From NCBI GenBank assembly GCA_023525715.1, contig CM042012.1, forward strand, positions 35,288,151 through 35,352,150: DNA of 64,000 nt. The letters run 5' to 3'. Below, one piece after another: positions 35,106 through 47,742 of the stretch; the first letter of the stretch is position 1, and every line of letters begins with the position of its first letter. Both the position numbers and the translations under genes were made by a program. The stretch comes from Cichorium intybus. Its lineage: Eukaryota; Streptophyta; Magnoliopsida; Asterales; Asteraceae. Under the pieces are notes generated by a model. It was not told where the DNA came from. It saw only the letters and a list, made by a program, of their open reading frames with translations, and did not search any database.

Positions 35106-35138
35106 CTAGTATTCGGACAGTCCGCGCAATGCTGCGGA
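35106..35138 (-). mobile_element. Helitron-like 3' terminus
   Basis: Read on the minus strand, the hairpin TCCGC...GCGGA (35138-35121) is followed about 11 bp on by ACTAG and then T, matching the Helitron end rule (hairpin, CTRR, insertion before T). The element body would extend to the right. No helicase or TC start was found. Confidence 0.5.
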
Positions 35139-35787
35139 AGCCCCGTATATTGAAAAAAACGCAGCTCGACAACGACAAATTACGTAAGGGACGGAAAATA
35201 TAACTTTAAAATATAATAAGGGACTGGAATCGTAACTTACGAAATACCAATAATATAACTTTATAATAAATAGGGTGAAAACAATTAATTCAAAATTAGT
35301 TGAGAGGAAAAAAAGGTAAATATAAAAGTTTGCTATAAGAAGAATCGAAATTGCTATTTTCAAATAAAAATTTATTTACAATTTGTATCCTATGTTTTAC
35401 CAATTATACTATGATTTGAATTTAGTAATTATGACTCTGAAAATAACAGATACTAAATGATCAGTTAACAACTCTCACATGTTCATTTTGGTAACTAATA
35501 TATATATAATAAGTTAATTCACAAACGCTTAGAAAGGTTTAGTTCTTAGCAAAACCCAAAAACGTCTAGCAACCAATTAATCAATTTCAACATAAAATCG
35601 AAAATAAAGGATTTAAGAAAAAGGATTACCTCTGACGTCTAGATAATCGCATGCCCTTTGGAAAACCAAGAAGATGAATTGAAGACTAATTCCGCCAAGG
35701 AGGCCGGCCTAAGAAAAGAAGCGCTGATTTCGGTTTTGGGCTTTGGCACCCTATTGGGGCCCTAAAGTATTTGGGGGGTCTGGAGCG

Positions 35788-35930
35788 CAGTGGCGGACCC
35801 AGAAAAGTTGGACACAAGAGGCATTGAGGAACATCTTTTTTTTTAAACGATGGACACCTGTATATAAAAAAATTTACTCTACTGGGTAAAATTTCAGGAG
35901 GGACACGGGCACCCCCTGGGTCCGCCCCTG
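35788..35930. mobile_element. 143-bp hAT-type MITE
   Basis: TIRs CAGTGGCGGACCCAG and CTGGGTCCGCCCCTG (one mismatch) are flanked by CTGGAGCG (35780-35787) and TTGGAGCG (35931-35938), an 8-bp duplication with one change. CAG...CTG ends and an 8-bp target are typical of hAT. No coding capacity. Confidence 0.8.
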
Positions 35931-37770
35931 TTGGAGCGTTTGCTAATTTTATAGTCATTTTACATATATAAGTCAATTCAAACACTATAAAAAATATTTA
36001 TCAACTTATAGTTTTTGTCATCATATAAGTTAATTCAAACACTTTTCAAAAACTCATTTTAATTACCACATAAACTAATAATTACTTTTATAAAACATGT
36101 GTTTATTAAGTTAAATAAACAATGGGAAACACCCCTAAATATTGTGTTTTATCCTTAATTCTTTTTCATTTCCATCGTCCTATAGTTGGTTTTGTTTCGT
36201 TTTTTTTTCATTTGTAAATATACAATAATCATATCGTCCTTGTTATATTTTAAATTTATTTATTATTTGTTAGTAGTTAATAATTTTAGAATTAAATGAT
36301 TCCCGCTCCATGAAACGTGATAAAAAGATGTAGACATGTAGTAGTAAAACCTAAATTAGATAAAGAGTAATTGTATTGATTCCTACATTTATTCCTACCC
36401 ATGTGAAATTATGACAAGTGTCATATTTAATAAAACTAATAATATTTTAATACACTTGTCACAATTTTACTTGGATAGAAAGATCAGTAGAAATAAAAGA
36501 TAAGAACAAAAACAATTTCCCATACATAAAACATGGAACACTAAAACTACAAATGGAACATGGAAGCAGACATCCAACTTCCGGCACAAGCTTTTAGGCC
36601 CACCACGAATCATGAATAATTTTGAAACCACCACCCTTCTACAATTGTAACATCTCGAAATTTACAATTTTTAGATGTTAAAAGATCAAATGTTATAGTT
36701 ATGTTTATAATTATATGTATTTCTATTTATAGTTTTTAATTTTTGAATTTGACTATAATACATTTTTCATTTAACGACAACTCTTATAATTCATTTAAAT
36801 AACTTTTTCTTTTGTTAATAAAAAGTTAAAAACATGTCCTTCAACCGTATTCATTTTAAAGACTTTCAAACGTTTTTTTAATAAAAAATATTAATTGTTA
36901 TATTAATATGAAATAACTATATGGATTTTCAATTTATGATAATTAATTTGTATTCATGGTGCAGATTATAACTCTTTATTTACCAAACTGTTTATGTATT
37001 AACTACTACAACTTCTAAATAATTATACATTTAAATATGAGTATCTTTAGTAATTAAACACAAGTTCACTAAAAACTAATGCTAATATGTTCAAAGAATA
37101 TAAAAATCAACGTCAATTAGTTCAACATATGTTTGATTCTTCAAAACAATGTCATTAACACATGATTGATTCTATGTATTTTTTTAATTGATTAACTGAT
37201 TAGTACTTTATATTTGATGTTTTTGTTTGAATAAACAAACAAATATTGTACAATGTTGGACACATTATTTCAATCTTAATTATATGCATGTAATATGTTT
37301 AATGCTAAAAAAGATTATGTGTAATAACTTTGTTGTTAATATGCGCTAGATGTAATTTCAATACACGATATATTAATATTTGGATTGTATGTATACTTTT
37401 AGGGTAGTAATACAATTTTTAGGATGAATCAATATAGTTTTCAAAATGAATAACCATTTTAAGAAACATAAAAGTTCTTTTTGAGATAAAATACGCTCTA
37501 TGTCATTAGGAATTTCAATATAGTCGAATTGAATATGAAAATAGTGATTGCAATATAAAGTTGTTTGGGAGTGTCGAACGTGGTGAGCTAAACGTTCATA
37601 CATTATACCCAAATAAACATCACCATAAAAATTATATATCAGTGTAGGAAATATTTTATATTAATGTTTTTACTTTTTTATGACAAATATTATTTTATAG
37701 TTAATGATATTCACTAATTTATTTTCAAAACTTTACATTTGTCGCTGTTGTTTTACTGTACAAATTGATT

Positions 37771-37798
37771 CCTGCGCAACGCGCGGGCATGCGCCTAA
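37771..37798 (+). mobile_element. Helitron-like 3' terminus
   Basis: A hairpin CCTGCGC/GCGCGGG with an AAC loop (37771-37787, one G-U) is followed 7 bp on by CTAA (37795-37798) and T. The same pattern recurs at 40082-40110 and weakly at 42290-42316. The element start is not identified. Confidence 0.5.
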
Positions 37799-37822
37799 TA
37801 AATCTTATAATAGAGGCCATCC

Positions 37823-37923
37823 AAATGAATGCAGTTAAAGATAGGTCAATATCTTGAATTATGTTCATTTGAAACTTACAAGGCTTTACAACTTTCAAGT
37901 AATTAAACACATACAACTCATGA
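37823..37923. repeat. left arm of a ~90-bp inverted repeat
   Basis: It matches 40111-40194 in reverse complement (shared blocks ATCTTGAATTATGTTCATTT, GAAACTTAC and TAATTAAACACAT), with a 16-bp extra piece near 37882. Both arms touch a Helitron-like end. Confidence 0.7.
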
Positions 37924-37924
37924 G

Positions 37925-38359
37925 TTTTTTTAACCTATGATATTTATTGTTACTTAACACACCTTATTAATATAAGAGTTACACATAATTCACATAAAAA
38001 TTTGATTCTAGATTGGAGAATATTAAGGAAGAAAAGATGATTTGAGAACACAGACACTTTGAAGTTACATTTGTTTATATTGTATTACGAAACATGAAGA
38101 ACCTACAACAAATTACAAGTCACAAGGAAACAGAAAACGACATGGTTGAGAGCATATATTTTAAAGGTACATATGTTTATATTGTATTAGGAAGAATAAA
38201 CGTGAAGATGTCAAAGCAAATTACAAGTTTCAATACAAGAAACAAAGTGCATACTGGTTCTATCGCAACATAATGATAGAAACATATATAATAGATTGAT
38301 TATTCATTATAATTAGTATTTTTTATGATTCGAGAGTATATAGTTGATCCGCAAGTATG

Positions 38360-38362
<3 letters not shown>
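37925..38362. other. AT-rich intergenic stretch; no gene seen
   Basis: Contains two related short blocks (TGTTTATATTGTATTA at about 38068 and 38170) and nothing else recognisable. Confidence 0.5.

Positions 38363-38438
<76 letters not shown>
38363..38438. repeat. (AT)n microsatellite
   Basis: About 38 uninterrupted AT repeats. Confidence 0.95.
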
Positions 38439-38441
<3 letters not shown>

Positions 38442-38594
38442 TTTTGTAATCCATATTCACCAATAAATGGTTTTATATTGTTTGAATATGTAAGCTTATG
38501 TTGTTTGATAAAGTATTTTGTGGTCAGTAAAAGAACCTTCTATTAGTAACCGCGTTGGTAATAGTTATAAGGATAATTTGCCAAAAAATAAACA

Positions 38595-38680
38595 AAATGC
38601 AGTTGGTTCACTTGGTTAGCACTTTGTGACATAAGTTGGGTGACACTGATTCGAAACCCACTCAATGCAAGGAATATGTT
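38595..38680 (+). mobile_element. possible tRNA-derived SINE fragment
   Basis: TGGTTAGCAC (A-box-like) and GATTCGAAACC (B-box-like, about 38648-38658) are about 37 bp apart, like a SINE head. No poly-A tail or target duplication was found, and the 3' side runs into the 269-bp tandem repeat. Confidence 0.4.
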
Positions 38681-38684
38681 TTCT

Positions 38685-39222
38685 AAAACACGTGGATCTA
38701 CTTTAGATCTGACCCGCCCCATCCAAAAAAATCCGGTCTGCCCTCCAACTTTTTCCTTTAACAGTTTTGACCCCTCCAACTTTTTTCTTTAACAGTTTTG
38801 ACACAAATATCACATTATTTTTCAATTTTGGTCCAAAAACTTTTCTTTTTGCAATTTTTATCTATGTTTTGAAATTTTTTAACAAACTTGGTCCAAACCT
38901 TTAACAAATATTCCCCAAATATTTTTTAGATTTTTGTTTTTATATTTTTTTTTAAAACACGTGGATCTACTTTAGATCTGACCCGCCCCATCCAAAAAAA
39001 TCCGGTCTGCCCTCCAACTTTTTCCTTTAACAGTTTTGACCCCTCCAACTTTTTTCTTTAACAGTTTTGACACAAATATCACATTATTTTTCAATTTTGG
39101 TCCAAAAACTTTTCTTTTTGCAATTTTTATCTATGTTTTGAAATTTTTTAACAAACTTGGTCCAAACCTTTAACAAATATTCCCCAAATATTTTTTAGAT
39201 TTTTGTTTTTATATTTTTTTTT
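38685..39222. repeat. exact 269-bp tandem duplication
   Basis: Units 38685-38953 and 38954-39222 appear identical base for base by eye. Inside each unit a shorter motif (CCCTCCAACTTTTT plus TTTAACAGTTTTGAC) is itself repeated twice. Either a very recent duplication or an assembly error. Confidence 0.9.
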
Positions 39223-39229
39223 AAAAACT

Positions 39230-40070
39230 TAGGGTTTTACTTTAAAAAATTATATTTTTACACCTTCTTTTACATTATATATTTTTTATAAAATTATTTT
39301 TACAAATATAACAAAATTTTCAACTTTCACAGCACTTATTAGTAACATTGTTTATAATTTTTTTCTAAGTATAGTTTTTATGTTTTTAAAATTTCTCTTA
39401 CAACCGTAGTTTTATTACAAATTTGTTTTCCAATCATTTATATTTTTGTTTTCATACATGTAATTTTGTACAAAAAATTCATCTTTTACATATTTTTATT
39501 CACAAACCAAAAGTGTATGTTTATGTATAAGTATTGTATGTCATTTTCCCTTAAACCTGATATCGTGTATGTTTTTTTCTAAATTTTAAATTATTTATAT
39601 TTTTGAAAAAAGATATACTATTATTAGTAACATTTGATTATGAAATTTTTTATAGATACTTTTATGTTTTTTAAAATTGTCTTAAAACTTCTTTTATATC
39701 CTTTATTATAACTTTTTTAACAAAATTTTTTTCAAAAAATATTTTAAGGAATAAATTTTCAACTTTTTTATAACTTTGTTTATATTTATGAATTTATTAT
39801 CATTTGTTTTTTATTTTGCGTTTTTACATCTTTTTTTATGCGTTAATATATAATGCTTTCTTTGCTGTTAGATAATAGCTTTCTTACAATTTGTTTTCCA
39901 ATCGTTTAAATATTCTTTTTCATGCATGCAATTTTGTACAAATTTTTTTACATATTCGCATTCACAAACCAAAAATGTATGTTTATGTATAATTATTGTA
40001 TGTCATTTTTCGTTAAATCTGATGCTCCAAATATTATTTGATTTCTAAACTATTTACATCTATAATACTA
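39230..40070. other. very T-rich intergenic region; no gene seen
   Basis: Long T/A runs, with diverged direct repeats such as CACAAACCAAAA(A/G)TGTATG at 39490 and 39962 that suggest an old internal duplication. No coding signal. Confidence 0.5.
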
Positions 40071-40081
40071 ACTAGGATTCC

Positions 40082-40110
40082 CGCTGCAACGCGCGGGGTA
40101 CACCTCCTAG
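40082..40110 (+). mobile_element. Helitron-like 3' terminus
   Basis: A hairpin CCCGC/GCGGG with the intervening TGCAACGC is followed by TACACCTC and CTAG (40107-40110) before T, matching the Helitron 3' rule. It adjoins the right arm of the inverted repeat at 40111-40194. Confidence 0.5.
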
Positions 40111-40192
40111 TTGAGTTGCATGTGTTTAATTACTTGTAAGTTTCAAATGAACATAATTCAAGATATTGGCCTATCTTGAACCACGTTCATTT

Positions 40193-40194
<2 letters not shown>
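40111..40194. repeat. right arm of the ~90-bp inverted repeat
   Basis: Reverse-complement partner of 37823-37923. Confidence 0.7.
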
Positions 40195-40249
<55 letters not shown>

Positions 40250-40260
40250 TACACACACAC
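40195..40260. repeat. compound (AT)n(AC)n microsatellite
   Basis: About 22 AT repeats followed by AC repeats with one interruption. Confidence 0.95.
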
Positions 40261-42280
40261 AATAAATATATCACTATAATAATATTATTTTATAAAAAAA
40301 CTCTAACCATAGAGCTTGCTAATTAGCAGGCTCTTTGAAAAAGCTTCGTTTTGAAAAACCTTCCCATATAACTTGTTAAAATTATTTGAGCTTTTTATTT
40401 GAAAAAACTCTCAAAAAGCTATTAGCGTATTCCTCTAAAATATGGATAATACTGAGTCATCATAATGTTGGATGTTATAGTTACAAAATGAATGATGAAT
40501 TGTATTTCTAAGAGAACCAACATTAAACTTTTACTTTTTTTGGCATCATAAAATATCTCTACGAAGATAAAGAGATTTAGTAGTGAAATAAATTAATGGT
40601 GTGAGTAATAATTGGAAGTCGAAGATTTGAAAGTTTCAAATGCATATGGTTTAATATACGTATTATATCGAAACATATTGATTATGATAATTTCAATTAT
40701 AATATTTATAAAGGGAAGATATCCTCATATAGATATATAAATATAGAATATTAATTGATTTAAATCTCACTTTGAAATATTTCAATTATTATAAAATATA
40801 AAATTTGGATTTTGTACGTTAAGTTTATGTTTCTATTTCGGTTTTATATTTAAAACATTTAAACTATATTGAAAAAAAAGGTCTTTGATCATTGTCTAAG
40901 TTTAGTTTATATTTTGATTTTTGTTTTCCATTTAATATCATATTTCAATCAACAAATTCAATGTATTAATTAAAAATAATTAAGTATATTATATTAATAA
41001 CTCAAAAAGTCTATCATTAAGATTATACTATTTTATATACAATAAATTAGTTAATGGTAGAAGTTGAATATTTAGGAGTTTAAATCGATATGTTGCAATT
41101 AAAAATTCTTTAATAAATTTAAAAATAATTATAAATCATTCATCGCAATCGATAATGTGTATCAATAATAAATTTTCAACTAAAAGTCGAACAAAATAAT
41201 ATAATCATCTATTTTAAGTCAAATGTATATGGACAATCCAACAACTAAAATATAGTACAACACATTGACATGAACTATGTTAGAATCTAATACAAAAAAA
41301 AACATACTAACAATAATACATAATATAACAAATTTTATATTATTTTCCTTGTTAAATAATGCTAATCTTAAAAGCGTTAAGATGTTTTATTGCTAAAGTA
41401 TTAAGATGTTATGTGGCTAAAGTTTTTTGACTTGTATTTATGTGACAAATTTTACTTTTTCAATGTTTAGTTTTTTACATGACTGTCACAACTTTTATAT
41501 CATTTTTATTGTCAAATAATGCTAATCATAGAAAATTCTACGAACCAAATGACCACTAAATTTGTTAAAAGAGGTTCACCACATATGATGTCGTACATGC
41601 TAATAGCAATATTAAAATAAAACATTAATGTAATAACACATTAGTATTTATATATGATTTTATTAAAATTTTGGTTAAATAAAAATTTGAGTTTTGACAA
41701 AGTAAAATGATAAAGGAAAAAACATGGTAATGATTTATGTTTGGATTAAAACATAATTTTTTTAATATTAACTCATAGTCTTACAATTTATTTTATATAA
41801 ATAATACACAAAAAATATTAGATGCTTATTGTTAAATTTTTAATAGTGGGTTTGGGCATTTTTGATCTAGATATTAGACTATCATATTATTTAATTAGTT
41901 GATTAAAAAAATTGAATAATATTAACTGTATTTAATTAAAATTTATAAGTGTCAATTAAGTATCATAAGTAAGTAAAAACATGTTGAGTTTTAATGATTT
42001 AATGCTAATAGTCCTTAGCATTCTTATTTATCTATAAAATCATCATAATAATATATTATAAGTATCAAAATATAGATTTTATTAAATATCTTCAACTTCA
42101 ATCATTATAAAAATTATAAATTTCAACCTCAAAAGTTTAAGTTTTTTTATCATGTGTTTCATGTTAATAATAATGATTTACATCATTCTTTTGATTTTTT
42201 AAATAAAAATTATTATTTCATAGTTACCGGCAATGACATTGACAATTCTAACAAAATATGTTCGTTTTTATTTTAACTAA
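40261..42280. other. strongly AT-rich intergenic region; no gene seen
   Basis: No open frame with family resemblance on either strand and no clear transposon ends. Confidence 0.5.
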
Positions 42281-42290
42281 ACTTTATTCC

Positions 42291-42316
42291 TGCGCAACGC
42301 ACAGAGACGCGCCTAG
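42291..42316 (+). mobile_element. weak Helitron-like terminus
   Basis: TGCG/CGCA hairpin (42291-42301) then GCGC and CTAG at 42313-42316, similar to 37771-37798. The following base is A rather than T, so it is the weakest of the four. Confidence 0.3.
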
Positions 42317-44900
42317 AGAGATGAAATAGAGCTAATATATTTTTTCCATCATATTGGTCGTCACTCTAATAAGGTATACCATCATTATTTCAATCTTGAA
42401 AACAAAAATCTAAAAAAGCAATAATAAAACACGTATTGTTACTAATAGAATATTGAGAGCAAAACTTGATTAAGTTAATCCTTAAATGAGAAGAAATGCA
42501 GAAAATCTACAAAGAACGGAATTTAAAAGTTGATTATGATTTTTTGGGTGAATATAGTTTGATTTATGATTTTGTACAAATCATTTTATGAAGAAAACCA
42601 TGTTATTAAACATAACTTTGCTCCAAATTACATGCAAAATTTAAGTTTCTATGATAAGATAAACTTGTATTTTATATGAGTAAATATTAAAGATATATTT
42701 GCTTATTTTGATATATGAAAAAAAATATCACATTGATATGCACACTTTCAAAAAGTAAAATGTTACAATTTTGGTCGTAGATATAGAAAGAAAGAAAGAG
42801 TGTTCAAATTTCTATCAATTATATCAATATACCATCAGATTCACTAATCCATGACGCAATGTGAATTTAAGAAACAATTTATTTGAAGTTTCTAATAAAT
42901 AACAATGTCATGAATATTATTACTACTTGATTATATATAGTTTAAAAGATTAATTATTTAGAAAAAAGTAACATCTATGGCATCTTTTGGTTATATATAC
43001 AAATAACACAAATGAAGTTGATTGACTTTATAAATAATGTAAATATCAGTTATCATTTGTCGTGGTGATTAGGACATGAGTTGACAATACCAATGAAATA
43101 TATGTAAATAATAAACATTAGCTATCATTTGTTGCGGTGAATACTAAATAGAGCATGATTCAACAATGCCATAAAAATATACTCCACTAAAGGTACGTTA
43201 TGGATTAATGACAATTGCCTTTGTGACTATATGTAATTACATATGTGGTACCAACTTGGCTTGCAAAATTGGGTCAAATGTTCCAAGCAAATGCCACAAA
43301 AGCTTGTAACTAATCATCAACTATTTCCATAGTATTGTCAATATGGGAATACATAATGTTTAAAATTTGTGGTTGAAACACAATTCAAACAAAATATACC
43401 CTAGAAAGTATACATGGGCAAGCTGATGTGAAAGGTATAGTTATAAGAAGTTGTTATTCGGTTGCCCTTGTGAAAGGTACATTAAGGACTAAAAACCATC
43501 AAAGAGGGTTTGCCTTACTTTCTAAATCAACTTAATGGTTCTAAATCAAGACTTAAACACATAAAGTTCCAAACTTTATTCTTCCTAACCATGGACAATC
43601 ACGAAAAGGGACAATTACATCATTTCCATCCACAAAATCCCACTAAAACACAATAAGAGTCTTAAATTGAGAGATTCTGCTAGAATCACTTGTCTAGTTG
43701 GAAAAACATAAATACTTTATATTTAATCAAAACATGCACGAACACGACAATTTTTAAAAAATTAAAAATGACAGATTATGGACAAATTTAAGGTTTGTCC
43801 AGAATCAAATAATTTTAATAGACAATCCAACGTTAATTTATTATAGACTGTCATAATATTTGTTAAAATTTTAACATGATTATTCTTCCTAACCATGGAC
43901 AATTACTGGTGTGTGTTATTGTCTTCATTTTCGTAATTATCTATAGTATTGTCAATACGGAAATACATAATGTTTTAATAGACGGTCTACGACATCACGT
44001 TTGTAAAAAAACATAATCATCATTTTGGAGTCAATTATAATAGACGGTCCAACGTTAAAAATATGTAAAAAATATATTTACATAAATCATCTCAAAATTT
44101 AAAATAAATAAAAATAAAACATAGTAATAATAACATAAATATAGTATTTGAGAAACGTATTCTTGTGAATCCTTTTCCATTAGACTCATATGTATTAATA
44201 ATACTTCAATAATATTAACAAAAATAATATTGTATTTTCTAAATAAAACTTTTTAGCTAATAAACATTTAATAAAAATATATTAATATGTTTCTATTAAA
44301 CTTATTATTCAAAAAAATACTTCTCAATCAGTTTTGAATCTCATATTAACTTTCATTTATAAAAAAGTTACTTCTATTAGAAAATTTTATCTTTCTATAT
44401 ATTCCTCTTGTATTTTTTTTCCAACTACTTTTATTTTGTGAAATTTAAGGGGCTCTATGTTGATCTAGATAAATTGGATGTTTATGTTGTGTTATTTTTT
44501 AAGTTTTGATTTGTTGTAGCTATGATTACAGTTATACGTAAAGTTTTCGATTAAATTGAACGTTAGACATTGATCTGAATGACAGTGGTATTCCTATGAT
44601 AATTTGATAATCGTATTCAGGATAATTTGGAGAAACCTGTACTTGGATCTACTTATGATTGCTAAAATAGCAATTCTAAACTTAAGCAAGATCTAATCAA
44701 ACGAGAAAATAGAATGTCATGTGTTGCTAAATTTTATAATTAAGTTTTTAAATAGATGTTTATTGTTCAAAGTAATTATAAGTTTATATATTAATTTTAT
44801 GAAAGAATTATTATTTTATAGATAATGTTAATGACAGTTTTTTCTTACATATTTTTAACACCGGAGATAAGTGATGGTTTGTAGATTTGATTCTTAAACC
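42317..44900. other. AT-rich intergenic region with scattered duplications; no gene
   Basis: Diverged repeats are seen: TATCATTTGT(C/T)G(T/C)GGTGA at 43053 and 43123, CTTCCTAACCATGGACAAT at 43583 and 43886, and TAGTATTGTCAATA(T/C)GG at 43332 and 43946. They look like eroded copies of an unknown element. No coding region. Confidence 0.5.
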
Positions 44901-45076
44901 TTCAAAACAAAATTTTGTCATCAAATATCGATGTACCCATGAAAGATTTTGATCAAGGGCCACAATCCAATCGGAAAAATAACCCCACAAACACAACCCA
45001 TTTCGGTTCTTTATCCCCTACTGGCTACTGCACAGAGGGAAAATCTTCCTCCAAGGGTTTTACTCGGGAAACAAAA

Positions 45077-46188
45077 ATGGCGACACTCGAATTAGTACCA
45101 ATCTCATTCTCCCGTCTCTCATATTCTTCGAATCCGCCATTGATGCTCCCTACAATACTAAAGCTTTCAATCCCCACTTGTACCCAACTTCATAACAAAC
45201 CTAATTTTTCTCCCCTTACCATTTCAAGAAAGTTTCAAGCATTCTCAACACCATCAACAACAGCAGCAATTCAAGAGGACGTTCCGGTCGAACAAAACGA
45301 GATACCAGATGAAACCCAGAAAGAAATTATACAAAAGAGGCTTTTTGTTCTTAATCTCCCATGGTCGTATGCTGTTGACGATCTCAAGAATCTTTTCAGT
45401 GAATGTGGAACCGTAGAAGACGCTGAGGTTCATTTATCAATCAATTTGCCAACTTTTTTTATTCCTCTTATCAAATTTAGGGTTCCTAGCAATCTTAATT
45501 GGATAATTGATGACAGATAATAAAGAGGAAAAAAGACGGAAAAAGCAGAGGGTATGCGTTTGTTACAATGGGTTCTACAGAAGAAGCACTTACCGTAATC
45601 CAAAAATTCGATTCTCATGTACGTATCGTCTTCTCTTTTTCCATTTAATACCGAAATGTATGTGAATAATCAGTTTTCGTAACCTAATTACGATAATTTA
45701 GGAATTAATGGGTAGGATTATTCGGGTAGAATTTGCGAAAGATAACAAGAAATCATCATCATCACCTCCGTTGTCATCTCCTGGTGAAAAACGTTACAAG
45801 TTATACGTGTCAAATCTTGCGTGGAGAGTAAGAGCGAATCATCTTAGAGAGTTTTTTGGTGAATTAAATCCTGTGTCAACGAGGGTTGTTTTTGAAAGCC
45901 CTGAAGGAAGATCTGCTGGATATGGATTTGTGACTTTTGGATCTAAAGAAGAAGCAGAGTCTGCAATTTCTGCCTTCAACGGGAAGGTAATTTGACTAAT
46001 TTCTTGTGTTTTTAGATAAATTTTGTTCGTGTTTTAATTTGGAAATGGAGACTTGTGTTTAATGGCATGAACATGTAATGTAGGAGTTGTTGGGGAGGGC
46101 GATTACTTTAGCGTTTAGTGAAAGAGATGCTGATAAAAGTGAAACTGAAGAAGAGGAGGCTTCTATTGAAGAGCCTGTTGAATCGTAG
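45077..46188 (+). CDS. chloroplast-type RNA-binding protein with two RRMs
   Basis: Four exons (45077-45427, 45517-45618, 45702-45986, 46084-46188) keep one frame and give 280 residues. The first ~75 residues are rich in Ser/Thr and poor in acids, a plastid transit peptide. RRM1 has RNP2 LFVLNLPW and RNP1 KSRGYAFVTM (split by intron 1). RRM2 has RNP2 LYVSNLAW and RNP1 SAGYGFVTF. An acidic tail (ETEEEEASIEEPVES) closes it. Such cpRNPs bind plastid mRNAs and aid stability and editing. An in-frame ATG at 44915 would add 54 residues before the transit peptide; I prefer 45077. Intron 1 starts with a weak donor (GAG|GTTCAT). Confidence 0.87.
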
Positions 46189-46987
46189 TTTGTAGTTTGT
46201 AAATTGAAAGATTATATGGAAGAAAAACAGAGGTTTTTAGTGATGTAAAGAGTATAAACAAATTCACATTTTTGAAAAATGCACACATCCTGTAAGTAAA
46301 CCTCTAATCATATCATTGATTAGTCTTGATCTGTTACGTGTAGTGGTATTAGGGTTTTTGATGGACAATCTCATGCTTTGTAGGCTTAGTGTGTTTTTTG
46401 AAATTTGTCTTAAATATATAGATTAAATATAGATGCGATTTCTAATAATGCTCATAAAAATTTTAACTTTGACTGATAGAACCAATACATAGATGATAAA
46501 CTACATTTTTGTTTTTTGTAAATACATAAAGTATAACCATCGATGTCGATTAATCATTGTTTGAAAACAACATTTCACAAAATATTAATTATGTTTCAAA
46601 TAAAAGGTCAAAAAAACAAATTGGCAAAATTCAATCGCAAATTATGTTTGTCGAAATATGTTAGTATGTGAAAATTTAGAACAAAAGAGGTAATTTCGCG
46701 ACATCTGCTTTGTGATCGTGATTATCATCATATTAAGCCTCATCTTAATTTTAGTCTATTATCTTAAGGGAAAATGTGAAATATATGGTTATTTTAGATA
46801 AAGCAATTATAGACTTTATTCTAAAGGCATTCAAAAAACACTTTTGTAGCCCAACATGATGTCCGAACCAAATAAGAAAAACAAAATATCGTTCTAATCC
46901 ATCACTTAAAACATAAATATATCTAGACAGATGGATATTATTTATATATCATTATGTCACCTCATGACACCACCAAATATCAAGATT
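46189..46987. other. 3' intergenic space between convergent genes
   Basis: Holds both 3' UTRs; AT-rich with no other recognisable feature. Confidence 0.5.
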
Positions 46988-47742
46988 TCACGCAAACCAT
47001 TCTGCAAGCATCTCATCAATTTCAGACCCGGTTGGCGACCCAACACCAGCTGGACCAGCCACATCATCACCAATTGCCACGACACCCACAGGCCTCGTTT
47101 TCGTCACTGTAATTTCCATCACAGTTTTTGAGGTAAACAGGATTGAAGATGTCCACCAGTCAACAGGCTCAGGGAAGTAGAAGGACATGCCCCATGGCTC
47201 ACTTGGGCATAGCTTGATCCGCTTTGTGTTGTGCCCAATTGGTACATTTGCAAATATTGCAGCAGGAGTTATTTGTCCTTCTATTATCACCTCACCATGA
47301 TGATTCACAGTCCAATCTATTTTAGCTGATAACAATCATAAAAATAAAAAATCAATCATCAAATGGTTGCACTTTTTTGCACTTACAATTATATAGTTTC
47401 TGCTATTTTTTTTAAAAACCCCTAAGCTGTCACATGTCTAGGGTGGCACTGCCAACTCAACATTGGAACAGTGTCAGTGTCAGTGTCAGTGTCTGTGTCT
47501 GTGTCTGTGTCTGTGTCTGTGTCTGTGTCTGTGTCTGTGTCTGTGTCTGTGTCTGACTTACAATCACAGAACTGGACTTGGGGCAATTCGATAACAACCA
47601 AGTAGTAGTTTCTACTAGCAGTGAACTCAAGCATGTTTGCAAGTCCACGGCCTCTTGCACGCGCCGCAGCTCCATAGAATCTCACTTGAGGTTTTGGTTC
47701 AGGAAGAAATACTTCAATTTCCAATTCCATCTTCAAACCAAG
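46988..47742 (-). CDS. second alpha-crystallin/HSP20-like gene (3' exons)
   Basis: Two minus-strand exons are supported: 47742-47562 and 47325-46988, joined in frame across a GTAAGT donor and a TCAG acceptor. They read PEPKPQVRFYGAA, FTASRNYYLVVIELPQV, then KIDWTVNHHGEVIIEGQI and a C-terminal strand VMEITVTKTR. The order matches the domain of the gene at 33408-34008 (RVDGRVEIEGII; GILEVVVMKH), though sequence identity is low. A 26-residue tail (VGSPTGSEIDEMLAEW near its end) is extra. The family includes IDM2/IDM3-like regulators. The 5' exons are unresolved: a likely first exon at 48776-48933 ends in the wrong phase to join 47742 directly. Confidence 0.65.
47471..47555. repeat. (GTGTCT)n/(GTGTCA)n hexanucleotide repeat at a splice donor
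   Basis: About 14 hexamers, three GTGTCA then about eleven GTGTCT. On the gene's strand it reads (AGACAC)n and begins right after the donor GTAAGT at 47561-47556, inside the intron of the HSP20-like gene. Confidence 0.9.

Larger units (their letters stand above)
34990..37760. other. AT-rich intergenic region with small transposons; no gene
   Basis: Apart from a Helitron-like end (35106-35138) and a hAT MITE (35788-35930) there is no coding signal. TGTAACATCTCGAAATTTAC at 36648 resembles the start of a gypsy LTR but has no partner. Confidence 0.5.

Noticed and set aside
36648..36700. Start of another gypsy LTR (TGTAACATCTCG)
   Set aside because: No matching end, partner LTR, primer site or target duplication found.
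44915..45076. Upstream in-frame start for the RRM protein
   Set aside because: The added residues are polar and would bury the plastid transit peptide that begins at the ATG at 45077.
47422..47736. Reading with an Asp-Thr repeat tail
   Set aside because: The repeat part is the intronic hexanucleotide microsatellite after a GTAAGT donor; only 47562-47742 is exon.
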